From positions 1 through 5,132 of the forward strand of contig JASLFM010000094.1 of NCBI GenBank assembly GCA_030150585.1: 5,132 nucleotides of DNA, read 5' to 3'. How positions within the stretch are numbered: position 1 is the stretch's first letter; every line of letters begins with the position of its first letter. This document shows positions 1 through 5,132 of this stretch, in pieces. The notes beneath the pieces were generated by a model that was not told where the DNA came from, searched no databases, and saw only the letters and a program-made list of their open reading frames with translations. Both the position numbers and the translations under genes were made by a program. The stretch is from Acidovorax sp. Its GTDB lineage: Bacteria; Pseudomonadota; Gammaproteobacteria; Burkholderiales; Burkholderiaceae_C.

Positions 1-1925
1 CAGTGCAGCGGCTGCACGATGCGCCCTGGGCGCTGGGCCTGCTGCTCGTGCCCGCCACCTTCCTCGCGTTCCTGGCCATGGCCTGGGGCAAGCGGGGCGC
101 GCCTGTCGCCATTTCGGCCATGTTCGCGCTGGTGTTCTCGATGGCCGTGCCCGTTCCGCCCGGGGGCGAGGGCTGGCGCGCCGCGCTCACCACCACGCTG
201 TACTTCGGGCTAGGCGCGCTGCTGTACCTGCCCTATGCCGTGCTGGCCAATCTGGCGCTCAATGCGCGCTACCGCGTGCAGTTCAAGGCCGACGTACTGC
301 ATTCGCTCGCGGCGCACATGCGGCTGCAGGCACGGCAATTCACGCCGGCACCGCAGGGGGAGGGGGCGGCCCCGCTGCTCACGGGCACGCTGCTGAGCCG
401 CCACGCGGCGCTGGCCGACCAGATGCAGGCGGCGCGCGACATCGTGCTCGAATCGCCGCGCACCCCGCGCACCCCGCGCCGCCAGCGGCTCGCGGGCATG
501 CTGCTGCTCGCGCTCGAAATGCGCGACCACCTGCTGGCCTGCGAGCTCGACCTGGAGGCGCTGCGCGCCCAGCCCGGCCAGGCCGACGCGCTTGCGCGCC
601 AGCAGGCCGTGTTGCAGGCCCTGGCCGACGAGGTCGAACAGCTCGCGGATGCGCTGCTGCTCGGGCGCCGGCCCACCATTCCCGAGAGCCTGCTGCCCCG
701 CCTCGATGTGCCAGTGGATGAGGCCGCGCCGGGTTTCACGCCCGAGCGGCTCGCGCGCGGCCTGTCCCACCGCATCGGGCACATCCATGACGAGGTGCGC
801 CGCCTCGTGGCCCTGGCGCGCGACGAGGCCGCGCCCGACCTGGCCGTGGTGCGCGCGAGCTGGCAGATGTTCGTGAGCCCCGTGGGCTGGGGTTGGAAGC
901 CCTTCTGGGGCCTGTGGCGCTGGCGGGCCTCGCCGCTGCGCCATGCCATCCGCGCGGCATTGGCCATCGCCGTGGGCTACGCCGTGTCGCGGCTGCTGCC
1001 CTGGGGCACGCATGCCTACTGGATCTTGCTGACCATCGTGGTGGTGCTGCGCGGCAGCGTGGCACAGACGCTGGAGCGACGCAACGCGCGCGTGGCGGGC
1101 ACCTTGGTGGGCTGTGTGCTGGCGTCGGCCGTGCTCGCGGCCGATCCGTCGCCACTCGCGCTGATCGTGTGCGTGACGCTGGCCCAGGCCATCGCGCATG
1201 GATTCGCCATCCGGCGCTATCTCGTCACGGCCGTGGCGGCCACGGTGCTGGGGCTGGTGCAGTCGCACATGCTCAATGCGGGCGGCAGCACGGCCTTTGC
1301 GCTGTTCGAACGCCTGGCCGACACGCTGATCGGCGCGGGCATTGCCTGGGCATTCGCCTATGTACTGCCCTCGTGGGAGAGGCACCAGATTCCTGCGCTG
1401 GTGGCGCGTACGCTCGCGGCCCAGGCCCGCCATGCGCGCGAGGCGCTGGGGCTTGCCCAATTGCAGGCTGTGGACAACGCGCCTGAACTGGCCTGGCGCC
1501 TGGCGCGGCGCGAGGCCTACGACAGCCTTTCGGCCCTGGTGCAGGCCACCGAGCGCGCCTTGAAGGAGCCGCGCGCCGTGCGCCCCCCGCTCGGGCCGCT
1601 GGAGCGCATGCAGGCGCACTGCTACCAGTTGCTGGCCCAGCTCACCGCCGTCAAAACCTTGCTGCTGCTGCGCCGGGGGCATCTGCAGGCTGACCAGCTG
1701 CAGCAGCACCTGCAGGCAGCGGTGCAGCGCATCGAGTCCATCCTGACCGGCGATGCGCCGCTCGTGGCACAGGAGCCCGGGGCGGACGCCGCGCCCGGTC
1801 CCGAGCCGCTGCCGCCGCTCGTGGAAAGCGATCTCACGCCCTGGCTGCTGCGGCGGCTGCAATTGGCCGAAGGGCTGGCGCGGCAACTGCGCGCCGAGTC
1901 CGAGCGCGTTCTGGCTGCCGGGTAG
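1..1925 (+). CDS. FUSC/YccS-family inner-membrane protein, 5' end missing
   Basis: The frame is open from the left edge to a TAG at 1923-1925, giving about 640 visible residues. The first in-frame possible start is a GTG at 3, but the protein there begins directly in a membrane hairpin. YccS-type proteins are about 700 residues with membrane segments before this point, so the true start is probably upstream of the window. Counting from that GTG, hydrophobic segments lie near residues 8-28, 33-52 and 62-85. A long helical, charged cytoplasmic region follows (about 90-305). The second membrane block covers about 313-456 and has the FUSC-type patterns LERRNARVAGTLVG (357-370) and RLADTLIGAG (437-446). 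A helical C-terminal tail follows. FUSC relatives include aromatic-acid efflux (AaeB) and fusaric-acid resistance proteins; the substrate here is unknown. The gene converges on the minus-strand pair with a 6-bp gap. I am sure of the family and unsure of the function. Confidence 0.88.
   Translation, partial: VQRLHDAPWALGLLLVPATFLAFLAMAWGKRGAPVAISAMFALVFSMAVPVPPGGEGWRAALTTTLYFGLGALLYLPYAVLANLALNARYRVQFKADVLHSLAAHMRLQARQFTPAPQGEGAAPLLTGTLLSRHAALADQMQAARDIVLESPRTPRTPRRQRLAGMLLLALEMRDHLLACELDLEALRAQPGQADALARQQAVLQALADEVEQLADALLLGRRPTIPESLLPRLDVPVDEAAPGFTPERLARGLSHRIGHIHDEVRRLVALARDEAAPDLAVVRASWQMFVSPVGWGWKPFWGLWRWRASPLRHAIRAALAIAVGYAVSRLLPWGTHAYWILLTIVVVLRGSVAQTLERRNARVAGTLVGCVLASAVLAADPSPLALIVCVTLAQAIAHGFAIRRYLVTAVAATVLGLVQSHMLNAGGSTAFALFERLADTLIGAGIAWAFAYVLPSWERHQIPALVARTLAAQARHAREALGLAQLQAVDNAPELAWRLARREAYDSLSALVQATERALKEPRAVRPPLGPLERMQAHCYQLLAQLTAVKTLLLLRRGHLQADQLQQHLQAAVQRIESILTGDAPLVAQEPGADAAPGPEPLPPLVESDLTPWLLRRLQLAEGLARQLRAESERVLAAG
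456..480 (+). repeat. Short in-frame 9-bp tandem repeat inside the FUSC gene
   Basis: The unit ccgcgcacc occurs twice in full, at 456-464 and 465-473, followed by a partial third copy. Nine bases keep the frame, and the repeat encodes the PRTPRTPR stretch (residues 152-159 from the GTG at 3) in the cytoplasmic region between the two membrane blocks. It is a possible slippage site that would change linker length by three residues without breaking the gene. It is small and may simply reflect high-GC sequence. Confidence 0.5.
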
Positions 1926-1931
1926 GGTGGC

Positions 1932-2129
1932 TCAATCGCCGAGCTGCAGCAGCGCCTCCTGGCACCAGTACTGGGCCGCGGCGAAGAAGCCCTCCCACAC
2001 GCAGCCGTTGCAGCCGCGGCCGCAGCAGCTCGTGGGCTCGGGCGGGGGCGCGCGCAATGCAAGCCCCGCCGCCTCGGCGCGGGCCTGCAATGCGGCGAAT
2101 TGGGCCTGGGCGGCGGCGAGGTCGGTCAC
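1932..2129 (-). CDS. Small oxidoreductase-like domain protein, cysteine-rich (65 aa)
   Basis: This is a 65-residue protein ending in TGA (complement of 1932-1934). The first half is an Ala/Gln-rich helix (residues 1-25). A PPPEP segment (28-32) follows, then the cluster CCGRGCNGCVWE with C35, C36, C40 and C43, and a last cysteine C56 in YWCQEAL. PPEP followed by CCxxxCxxCVW is the hallmark of the 'oxidoreductase-like, N-terminal' domain (Pfam PF09791, shared with eukaryotic OXLD1). Its biochemical role is not established, and despite the name no catalysis should be assumed. The cysteine spacing would suit a metal or Fe-S site; this is inference. I chose the GTG at 2129 because it overlaps the TGA of the upstream membrane-protein gene as GTGA, and MTDLAAAQAQ is a natural start. 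The much longer open frame continuing upstream on this strand is antisense to ylqF. No Shine-Dalgarno is visible, so translation probably depends on coupling. Confidence 0.85.
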   Translation of the reverse strand: MTDLAAAQAQFAALQARAEAAGLALRAPPPEPTSCCGRGCNGCVWEGFFAAAQYWCQEALLQLGD

Positions 2130-2338
2130 CGCCGGCGCTGCCACAGCGCGCGGGCGATGAAGGCGCCGCCCAGCACGAGCGCGAACCAGCCCACGAGCGC
2201 AGCCTGGCGCATGAGATCCTGCACGCTGGGCGAGCGTGCAAACGTGGGCGCCAGGAGGATGACGGCGCCGATCAGCGCGCACACCACGCCCTTGAACAGC
2301 ATTTCGGAATTTTGCTTCTGGCGAGGATCTGCGGGCAT
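2126..2338 (-). CDS. Small two-TM membrane protein of unknown function (70 aa)
   Basis: This 70-residue protein begins at ATG (complement of 2336-2338) and ends at TGA (complement of 2126-2128). It has a short polar N-terminus (MPADPRQKQNSEM), a hydrophobic segment at about 14-33, a short loop with RSPSVQDLMRQ (36-45), a second hydrophobic segment at about 46-64, and a basic RALWQRRR end. The positive C-terminus and polar N-terminus fit a helical hairpin with both ends in the cytoplasm. A TTG at 2353 in the same frame would add five residues; I prefer the ATG because the TTG has no better ribosome site. I do not recognise a named family. Its stop overlaps the start of the cysteine-rich protein, so the two are probably one operon, read from a promoter in the spacer shared with ylqF. 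The clean frame, membrane topology and coupled partner support a real gene. Confidence 0.75.
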   Translation of the reverse strand: MPADPRQKQNSEMLFKGVVCALIGAVILLAPTFARSPSVQDLMRQAALVGWFALVLGGAFIARALWQRRR

Positions 2339-2405
2339 GGCGGCTGAGGACAAAGAGAGACGCGATTATCCTTGCGCCCTCGGACAACAGCGAAAAATCT
2401 TCCCC
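2339..2405. promoter_or_regulatory. Divergent spacer between the small-protein operon and ylqF
   Basis: These 67 bases separate two start codons pointing away from each other, so promoters for both directions should lie here or extend into the genes. They are visibly less GC-rich than the flanking genes. A -10-like box for the minus strand is listed separately. For the plus strand the only weak candidate is AAAAAT at 2393-2398, with TTGCGC at 2372-2377 upstream (15-bp gap). No clear operator palindrome or terminator is visible. Confidence 0.5.
2365..2370 (-). promoter_or_regulatory. Candidate -10 box (GATAAT) for the small-protein operon
   Basis: Read on the minus strand, 2370 to 2365 spells GATAAT, five of six matches to the sigma-70 TATAAT consensus. 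It sits 26 bases upstream of the ATG at 2338, leaving room for a leader of about 20 bases. No good -35 box is present at 16-18 bp: TTGTCC (complement of 2382-2387) is only 11 bp away. This is a plausible but unproven promoter element. Confidence 0.35.
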
Positions 2406-3380
2406 ATGGCCATCCAGTGGTTTCCCGGTCACATGCATCTCACGCGCAAGGCGATTGCCGAGCGCATCAAGGACATCGACGTCGTGATCGAGGTGCTGGA
2501 CGCGCGGCTGCCCGGCTCGAGCGCCAATCCGCTGCTGTCCGAGATCACGGGCCACCGGCCCACGGTGAAGGTAGTCAACAAGCAGGACCTGGCCGACCCC
2601 GTGCGCACGCAAGCGTGGCTCGCCTGGTACAACGCCCAGCCCGGAACGCGCGCGGTGCCGCTCGACGCCTCGGAGCCCGCGCCGGCCAAGCGCCTGATTG
2701 AGGCCTGCCGGTTCCTTGCCCCGGGACGCGGCGGCATGGCCAAGCCCATGCGCGTGCTGATCTGCGGCATCCCCAACGTGGGCAAGTCCACGCTCATCAA
2801 CACGCTGACCGACAAGCGCCAGGCCAAGACGGGTGACGAGGCAGGCATCACCAAGCTGGAGCAGCGCATCACGCTGGCCGATGACTTCTACCTCTGGGAC
2901 ACGCCCGGCATGCTCTGGCCGCGCATCATCGTGCCCGAGAGCGGCTACAACCTGGCGGCCAGCGGCGCCGTGGGCCGCAATGCCTACGATGAGGAGCTGG
3001 TCGCGCTCGAACTGCTGCGCACGCTGCAGCGCCACTATGTGCCCGCGCTGGAGGCGCGCTACAAGCTGGGCCTGGCCGCCGATGTGGTGGCGGCCATGCA
3101 CGACGATGAGCTGCTCGAAGCCATCGGCCGCAAGCGCGGCGCAATGATGGGCGGGGGGCGCGTGAACCTGCAGAAGGCAGCCGAGCTCGTCATTACCGAC
3201 TTTCGCTCGGGTTCGATCGGCCGCGTGAGCCTGGAGTCGCCCGAGGAATTCGAGGCCTGGCTCGCCGCTGGCCGCGCGCAGGAGGCCGAGCGTGCAGCCC
3301 GCAAGGCCGAGCGCGCCGAAGCACGCGGCAAGGGCAAGGGTGGCAAGCGCACCGCACCACCCCGGCGCGACGGAGACTGA
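2406..3380 (+). CDS. ylqF: Ribosome biogenesis GTPase YlqF/RbgA
   Basis: This 324-residue protein is a circularly permuted GTPase, with motifs in the order G4-G5-G1-G2-G3. Visible motifs are the family start MAIQWFPGHM, NKQD (58-61, G4), LDASE (86-90, G5), GIPNVGKST (121-129, the P-loop G1), AGITK (146-150, in the G2 region) and DTPG (165-168, G3). A helical C-terminal domain (about 190-290) and a basic Lys/Arg/Ala tail (about 285-324) follow. In Bacillus subtilis RbgA binds the late 50S intermediate and its GTPase drives maturation of the large subunit; the histidine of FPGHM, implicated there in catalysis, is present as H9. Cytoplasmic, ribosome-associated action is expected. The start at 2406 is set by the conserved MxIQWFPGHM N-terminus; the frame stays open upstream to 2100 but there overlaps the minus-strand genes. 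There is no clear Shine-Dalgarno before the ATG. Length and motifs are normal for the family. Confidence 0.97.
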   Translation: MAIQWFPGHMHLTRKAIAERIKDIDVVIEVLDARLPGSSANPLLSEITGHRPTVKVVNKQDLADPVRTQAWLAWYNAQPGTRAVPLDASEPAPAKRLIEACRFLAPGRGGMAKPMRVLICGIPNVGKSTLINTLTDKRQAKTGDEAGITKLEQRITLADDFYLWDTPGMLWPRIIVPESGYNLAASGAVGRNAYDEELVALELLRTLQRHYVPALEARYKLGLAADVVAAMHDDELLEAIGRKRGAMMGGGRVNLQKAAELVITDFRSGSIGRVSLESPEEFEAWLAAGRAQEAERAARKAERAEARGKGKGGKRTAPPRRDGD

Positions 3381-3388
3381 GCGCGCAG

Positions 3389-3411
3389 AAACCCGCGCAC
3401 CATTCGGGTTT
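3389..3411 (+). terminator. Perfect 7-bp inverted repeat after ylqF, possible weak terminator
   Basis: AAACCCG (3389-3395) and CGGGTTT (3405-3411) are exact reverse complements around a 9-base loop, starting 9 bases after the ylqF stop. The A/T ends give a short TTT on the downstream arm, but no U-run continues beyond it (GTGGAG follows), so a standard Rho-independent terminator is doubtful. It could be a weak terminator, an RNA-stabilising hairpin, or a protein site ahead of the GGDEF-EAL gene. Confidence 0.35.
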
Positions 3412-3456
3412 GTGGAGTTACGATCCGATACCACACTTCCACTCACCCGATGTCCC

Positions 3457-5132
3457 ATGACCGATGCCACGCCGTCGGCACCGACCGAGCATGAAGACGC
3501 GACTGCGCGGCGCCTCGTGCGGGTGGGCGGCTGGACGGTTTGGGCCGTGGGCAGCACCATCGCCGCGCTGTTGCTGCTCGACCGGCCCGTGCCGTGGATC
3601 CACGTGGGGCTCAACTTCGGCGCGGGGCTCATGGGGTGCGCTTCGCTGCTGCTGGGGCATTGGCGGCGCGGGTACCTTGCAGCGCTGGTGCTCGTGTGGG
3701 GCGTCTGGGGCGTCGTCTCGCTGGTGGCTGCGACCAACGGGGGCATGCGCGGCCCCAACCTGCTGAACTACCCGGTGCTCATCGTCTTCTCGGGCTGGGT
3801 GCTGGGCGTGCGCTCCACGCTCTGGCTCGTGGGGGCGACGGGGTCGCTGTTCCTGCTTTTCGTCTGGGGCGACTTCCAGGGCTGGATGCCCCCCGCGCGC
3901 TACGGGAACCGGCTGGCGTACGTGGCCTACTTCGCAGGCGTACTGGGGCTCACGGCCGCGGCCACGCTGCTGTCGCGTCGCAGCTACCAGCGCCGCGTGG
4001 TGGAGGCCCGCCGTGCGGCCGCGGAAGTCCACCGCCTGGCGCATTTCGACGCGCTCACGGGCCTGCCCAACCGGCATGCGCTCATGCAGCGGCTCGAAGC
4101 GTTGCAGGGGCGGCCAGGGCGCCCGGTGGGGCAGGTGCACGCGCTGTTGCTGCTTGACCTGGACCGCTTCACCACCTTCAACGATGCGCGTGGCAACGAA
4201 CTGGGCGACCGCCTGCTGCGTGCCGTGGCGCAGCGGATCGCTGCGCTGCTGCCGGGCGAGGGCCTGCTCGTGCGCGTAGCGGGGGACGAGTTCGCGATCG
4301 TGTTGCAGGGTCTGGGAGCTGACGTGGTGCACGCGGTGCGGCAGACGCTGGCTGTTGCCGAGGCCGTGCTGGACGGACTGCGCGAGCCACTGCCACTCGA
4401 TGGCACCGCCGAGGAGGTGCGCATGGGCGCGAGCCTGGGCATGACGCTCTATCCCCAGAGCGGTGGCGATGGCTTGCACGACGCGCTGCGCCGCGCGGGC
4501 ACGGCGCTGCACCAGGCCAAGGAGCAGGGCGGCGGCCGGGCGGCCTTCTTCGAGCAGGGCATGGCCGAGGCGGCGGAGCAGCGCTTTCGCATCGAGCGCG
4601 AGCTGCGCCATGCGATCCAGGCGGGCGAGTTGCGCATGTACCTGCAGCCGCAGGTGGACCGAACGGGGCGCGCCGTGGGCGCCGAAGCGCTGGTGCGCTG
4701 GCAGCACCCGGAGCGGGGCTTGGTGCCGCCGGCGGCGTTCATCCCGGTGGCCGAGGAGTCCGATCTCATCGTCGTGCTGGGCGACTGGGTGCTGGAGCAG
4801 GCCTGCGGCCTGCTGGCATCACCCCCTCTGTGCGCGCTGGGGCTGGGCCTGTCGGTGAACGTGAGCGTGCGCCAGTTCCGCGACGCGGGCTTCGTGCCCC
4901 GGCTGCAGGCGCTGCTCGCGCGGACCGGGGCCGACCCCACGCGGCTCACGCTCGAGGTGACCGAGGGGCTCGTGATGGACGATTTCGACGACGCCGTGGC
5001 CAAGATGCATGCCCTCGTGGCACTGGGCGTGGCGTTTGCGCTGGACGATTTCGGCACGGGGTATTCGTCGCTCGCCTACCTCAAGCGCCTGCCGATCCAC
5101 GAACTCAAGATCGACAAATCCTTCGTGCAGGA
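3457..5132 (+). CDS. Membrane-bound GGDEF-EAL cyclic di-GMP signalling protein, 3' end missing
   Basis: 558 codons are visible; the gene runs off the right edge. A short cytoplasmic N-terminus is followed by about six hydrophobic segments (near 23-43, 47-67, 72-92, 102-118, 120-139, 153-173), forming a sensor I cannot assign to a named MASE class. A basic helix (174-194) leads to the GGDEF domain: FDALTGLPNR (197-206), DLDRF (234-238), ND (242-243), GD (250-251) and the signature AGDEF (275-279) instead of GGDEF. The RxxD inhibitory site is absent (PGEG at 266-269). The EAL domain starts near 375 and shows EALVRW (410-415), N468, E500, DDFGTGYSS (530-538) and K551, so the visible metal and catalytic positions of a c-di-GMP phosphodiesterase are intact. 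Its last motifs lie outside the window. Phosphodiesterase output is likely; cyclase activity is uncertain. I chose the ATG at 3457 because MTDATPSAP gives a short polar lead before the first helix; an in-frame GTG at 3412 would add 15 residues. No Shine-Dalgarno is visible. Stimulus and targets are unknown. Confidence 0.93.
   Translation, partial: MTDATPSAPTEHEDATARRLVRVGGWTVWAVGSTIAALLLLDRPVPWIHVGLNFGAGLMGCASLLLGHWRRGYLAALVLVWGVWGVVSLVAATNGGMRGPNLLNYPVLIVFSGWVLGVRSTLWLVGATGSLFLLFVWGDFQGWMPPARYGNRLAYVAYFAGVLGLTAAATLLSRRSYQRRVVEARRAAAEVHRLAHFDALTGLPNRHALMQRLEALQGRPGRPVGQVHALLLLDLDRFTTFNDARGNELGDRLLRAVAQRIAALLPGEGLLVRVAGDEFAIVLQGLGADVVHAVRQTLAVAEAVLDGLREPLPLDGTAEEVRMGASLGMTLYPQSGGDGLHDALRRAGTALHQAKEQGGGRAAFFEQGMAEAAEQRFRIERELRHAIQAGELRMYLQPQVDRTGRAVGAEALVRWQHPERGLVPPAAFIPVAEESDLIVVLGDWVLEQACGLLASPPLCALGLGLSVNVSVRQFRDAGFVPRLQALLARTGADPTRLTLEVTEGLVMDDFDDAVAKMHALVALGVAFALDDFGTGYSSLAYLKRLPIHELKIDKSFVQ

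Noticed and set aside
893..1486. A 197-codon plus-strand frame inside the FUSC gene
   Set aside because: It is a shadow in another frame of the second FUSC membrane block; its composition is Gly/Arg/Ala-rich with no membrane pattern or motif.
210..1886. A 558-codon minus-strand open frame antisense to the FUSC gene
   Set aside because: Its translation is rich in Arg, Gln, His and Gly with no recognisable motif. The plus strand carries a clear FUSC protein. Long antisense frames are expected where third positions are nearly all G or C.
2100..2405. A 102-codon N-terminal extension of ylqF in the same frame
   Set aside because: YlqF proteins begin at the MxIQWFPGHM motif, here at 2406. The extension lies antisense to the two small minus-strand genes and contains no family sequence.
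3450..3494. A 14-codon reading frame (ATG at 3450) overlapping the start of the GGDEF-EAL gene, as a possible leader peptide
   Set aside because: It has no ribosome site, no attenuator-like codon run and no paired hairpins. A chance ATG seven bases before the real start is the simpler explanation.
1932..3758. A 608-codon minus-strand frame spanning ylqF and ending with the cysteine-rich protein
   Set aside because: Only the last 65 codons match a known domain, and a GTGA overlap marks the real start at 2129. The rest is antisense to an unmistakable YlqF and to the start of the GGDEF-EAL gene.
3418..4707. A 429-codon minus-strand frame opposite the GGDEF-EAL gene
   Set aside because: It is His/Arg/Gln-rich with no domain signature. 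The opposite strand encodes well-conserved GGDEF and EAL motifs.
1..5132. Search for tRNA/rRNA genes, IS ends, CRISPR repeats, att sites or a defence cassette
   Set aside because: No such structures were seen. Gene density, codon bias and families are uniform and typical of a core chromosome, so I do not claim a mobile or defence system here.

Overview
This window looks like ordinary chromosomal DNA from a high-GC betaproteobacterium. Comamonadaceae (the Acidovorax / Alicycliphilus / Diaphorobacter group) is my best guess, from the strong G/C third-position bias and the gene set: a YccS-type FUSC membrane protein, an RbgA/YlqF GTPase (absent from E. coli but usual in betaproteobacteria), and a multi-TM GGDEF-EAL protein. 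This assignment is an inference. I see no mobile element, tRNA, rRNA, CRISPR array or prophage gene.

Layout. Positions 1-1925 (+) hold most of a FUSC/YccS-family inner-membrane protein whose N-terminus lies off the left edge. Six bases after its stop, a minus-strand pair ends convergently with it: a 65-residue cysteine-rich oxidoreductase-like domain protein (1932-2129) and, upstream of it, a 70-residue two-TM membrane protein of unknown function (2126-2338). These two overlap by four bases (GTGA), so they are probably co-transcribed and translationally coupled. A 67-bp divergent spacer (2339-2405) separates them from the ribosome-assembly GTPase gene ylqF/rbgA (2406-3380, +). After a 76-bp spacer with a small perfect inverted repeat comes a membrane-anchored GGDEF-EAL protein (3457 onward, +), which runs off the right edge just after the LKID motif of its EAL domain.

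The genes do not form an obvious single pathway. FUSC concerns membrane transport or envelope, YlqF concerns 50S ribosome assembly, and the last gene concerns cyclic di-GMP signalling. The small minus-strand pair is the only likely operon.

I found no convincing undescribed system. The points most worth a second look are the degenerate cyclase domain (AGDEF, no RxxD inhibitory site) next to an EAL domain with every visible catalytic residue intact, the coupled pair of tiny genes, and the lack of a recognisable Shine-Dalgarno sequence at all four visible gene starts. Several very long open frames antisense to the real genes were rejected as by-products of high GC content.
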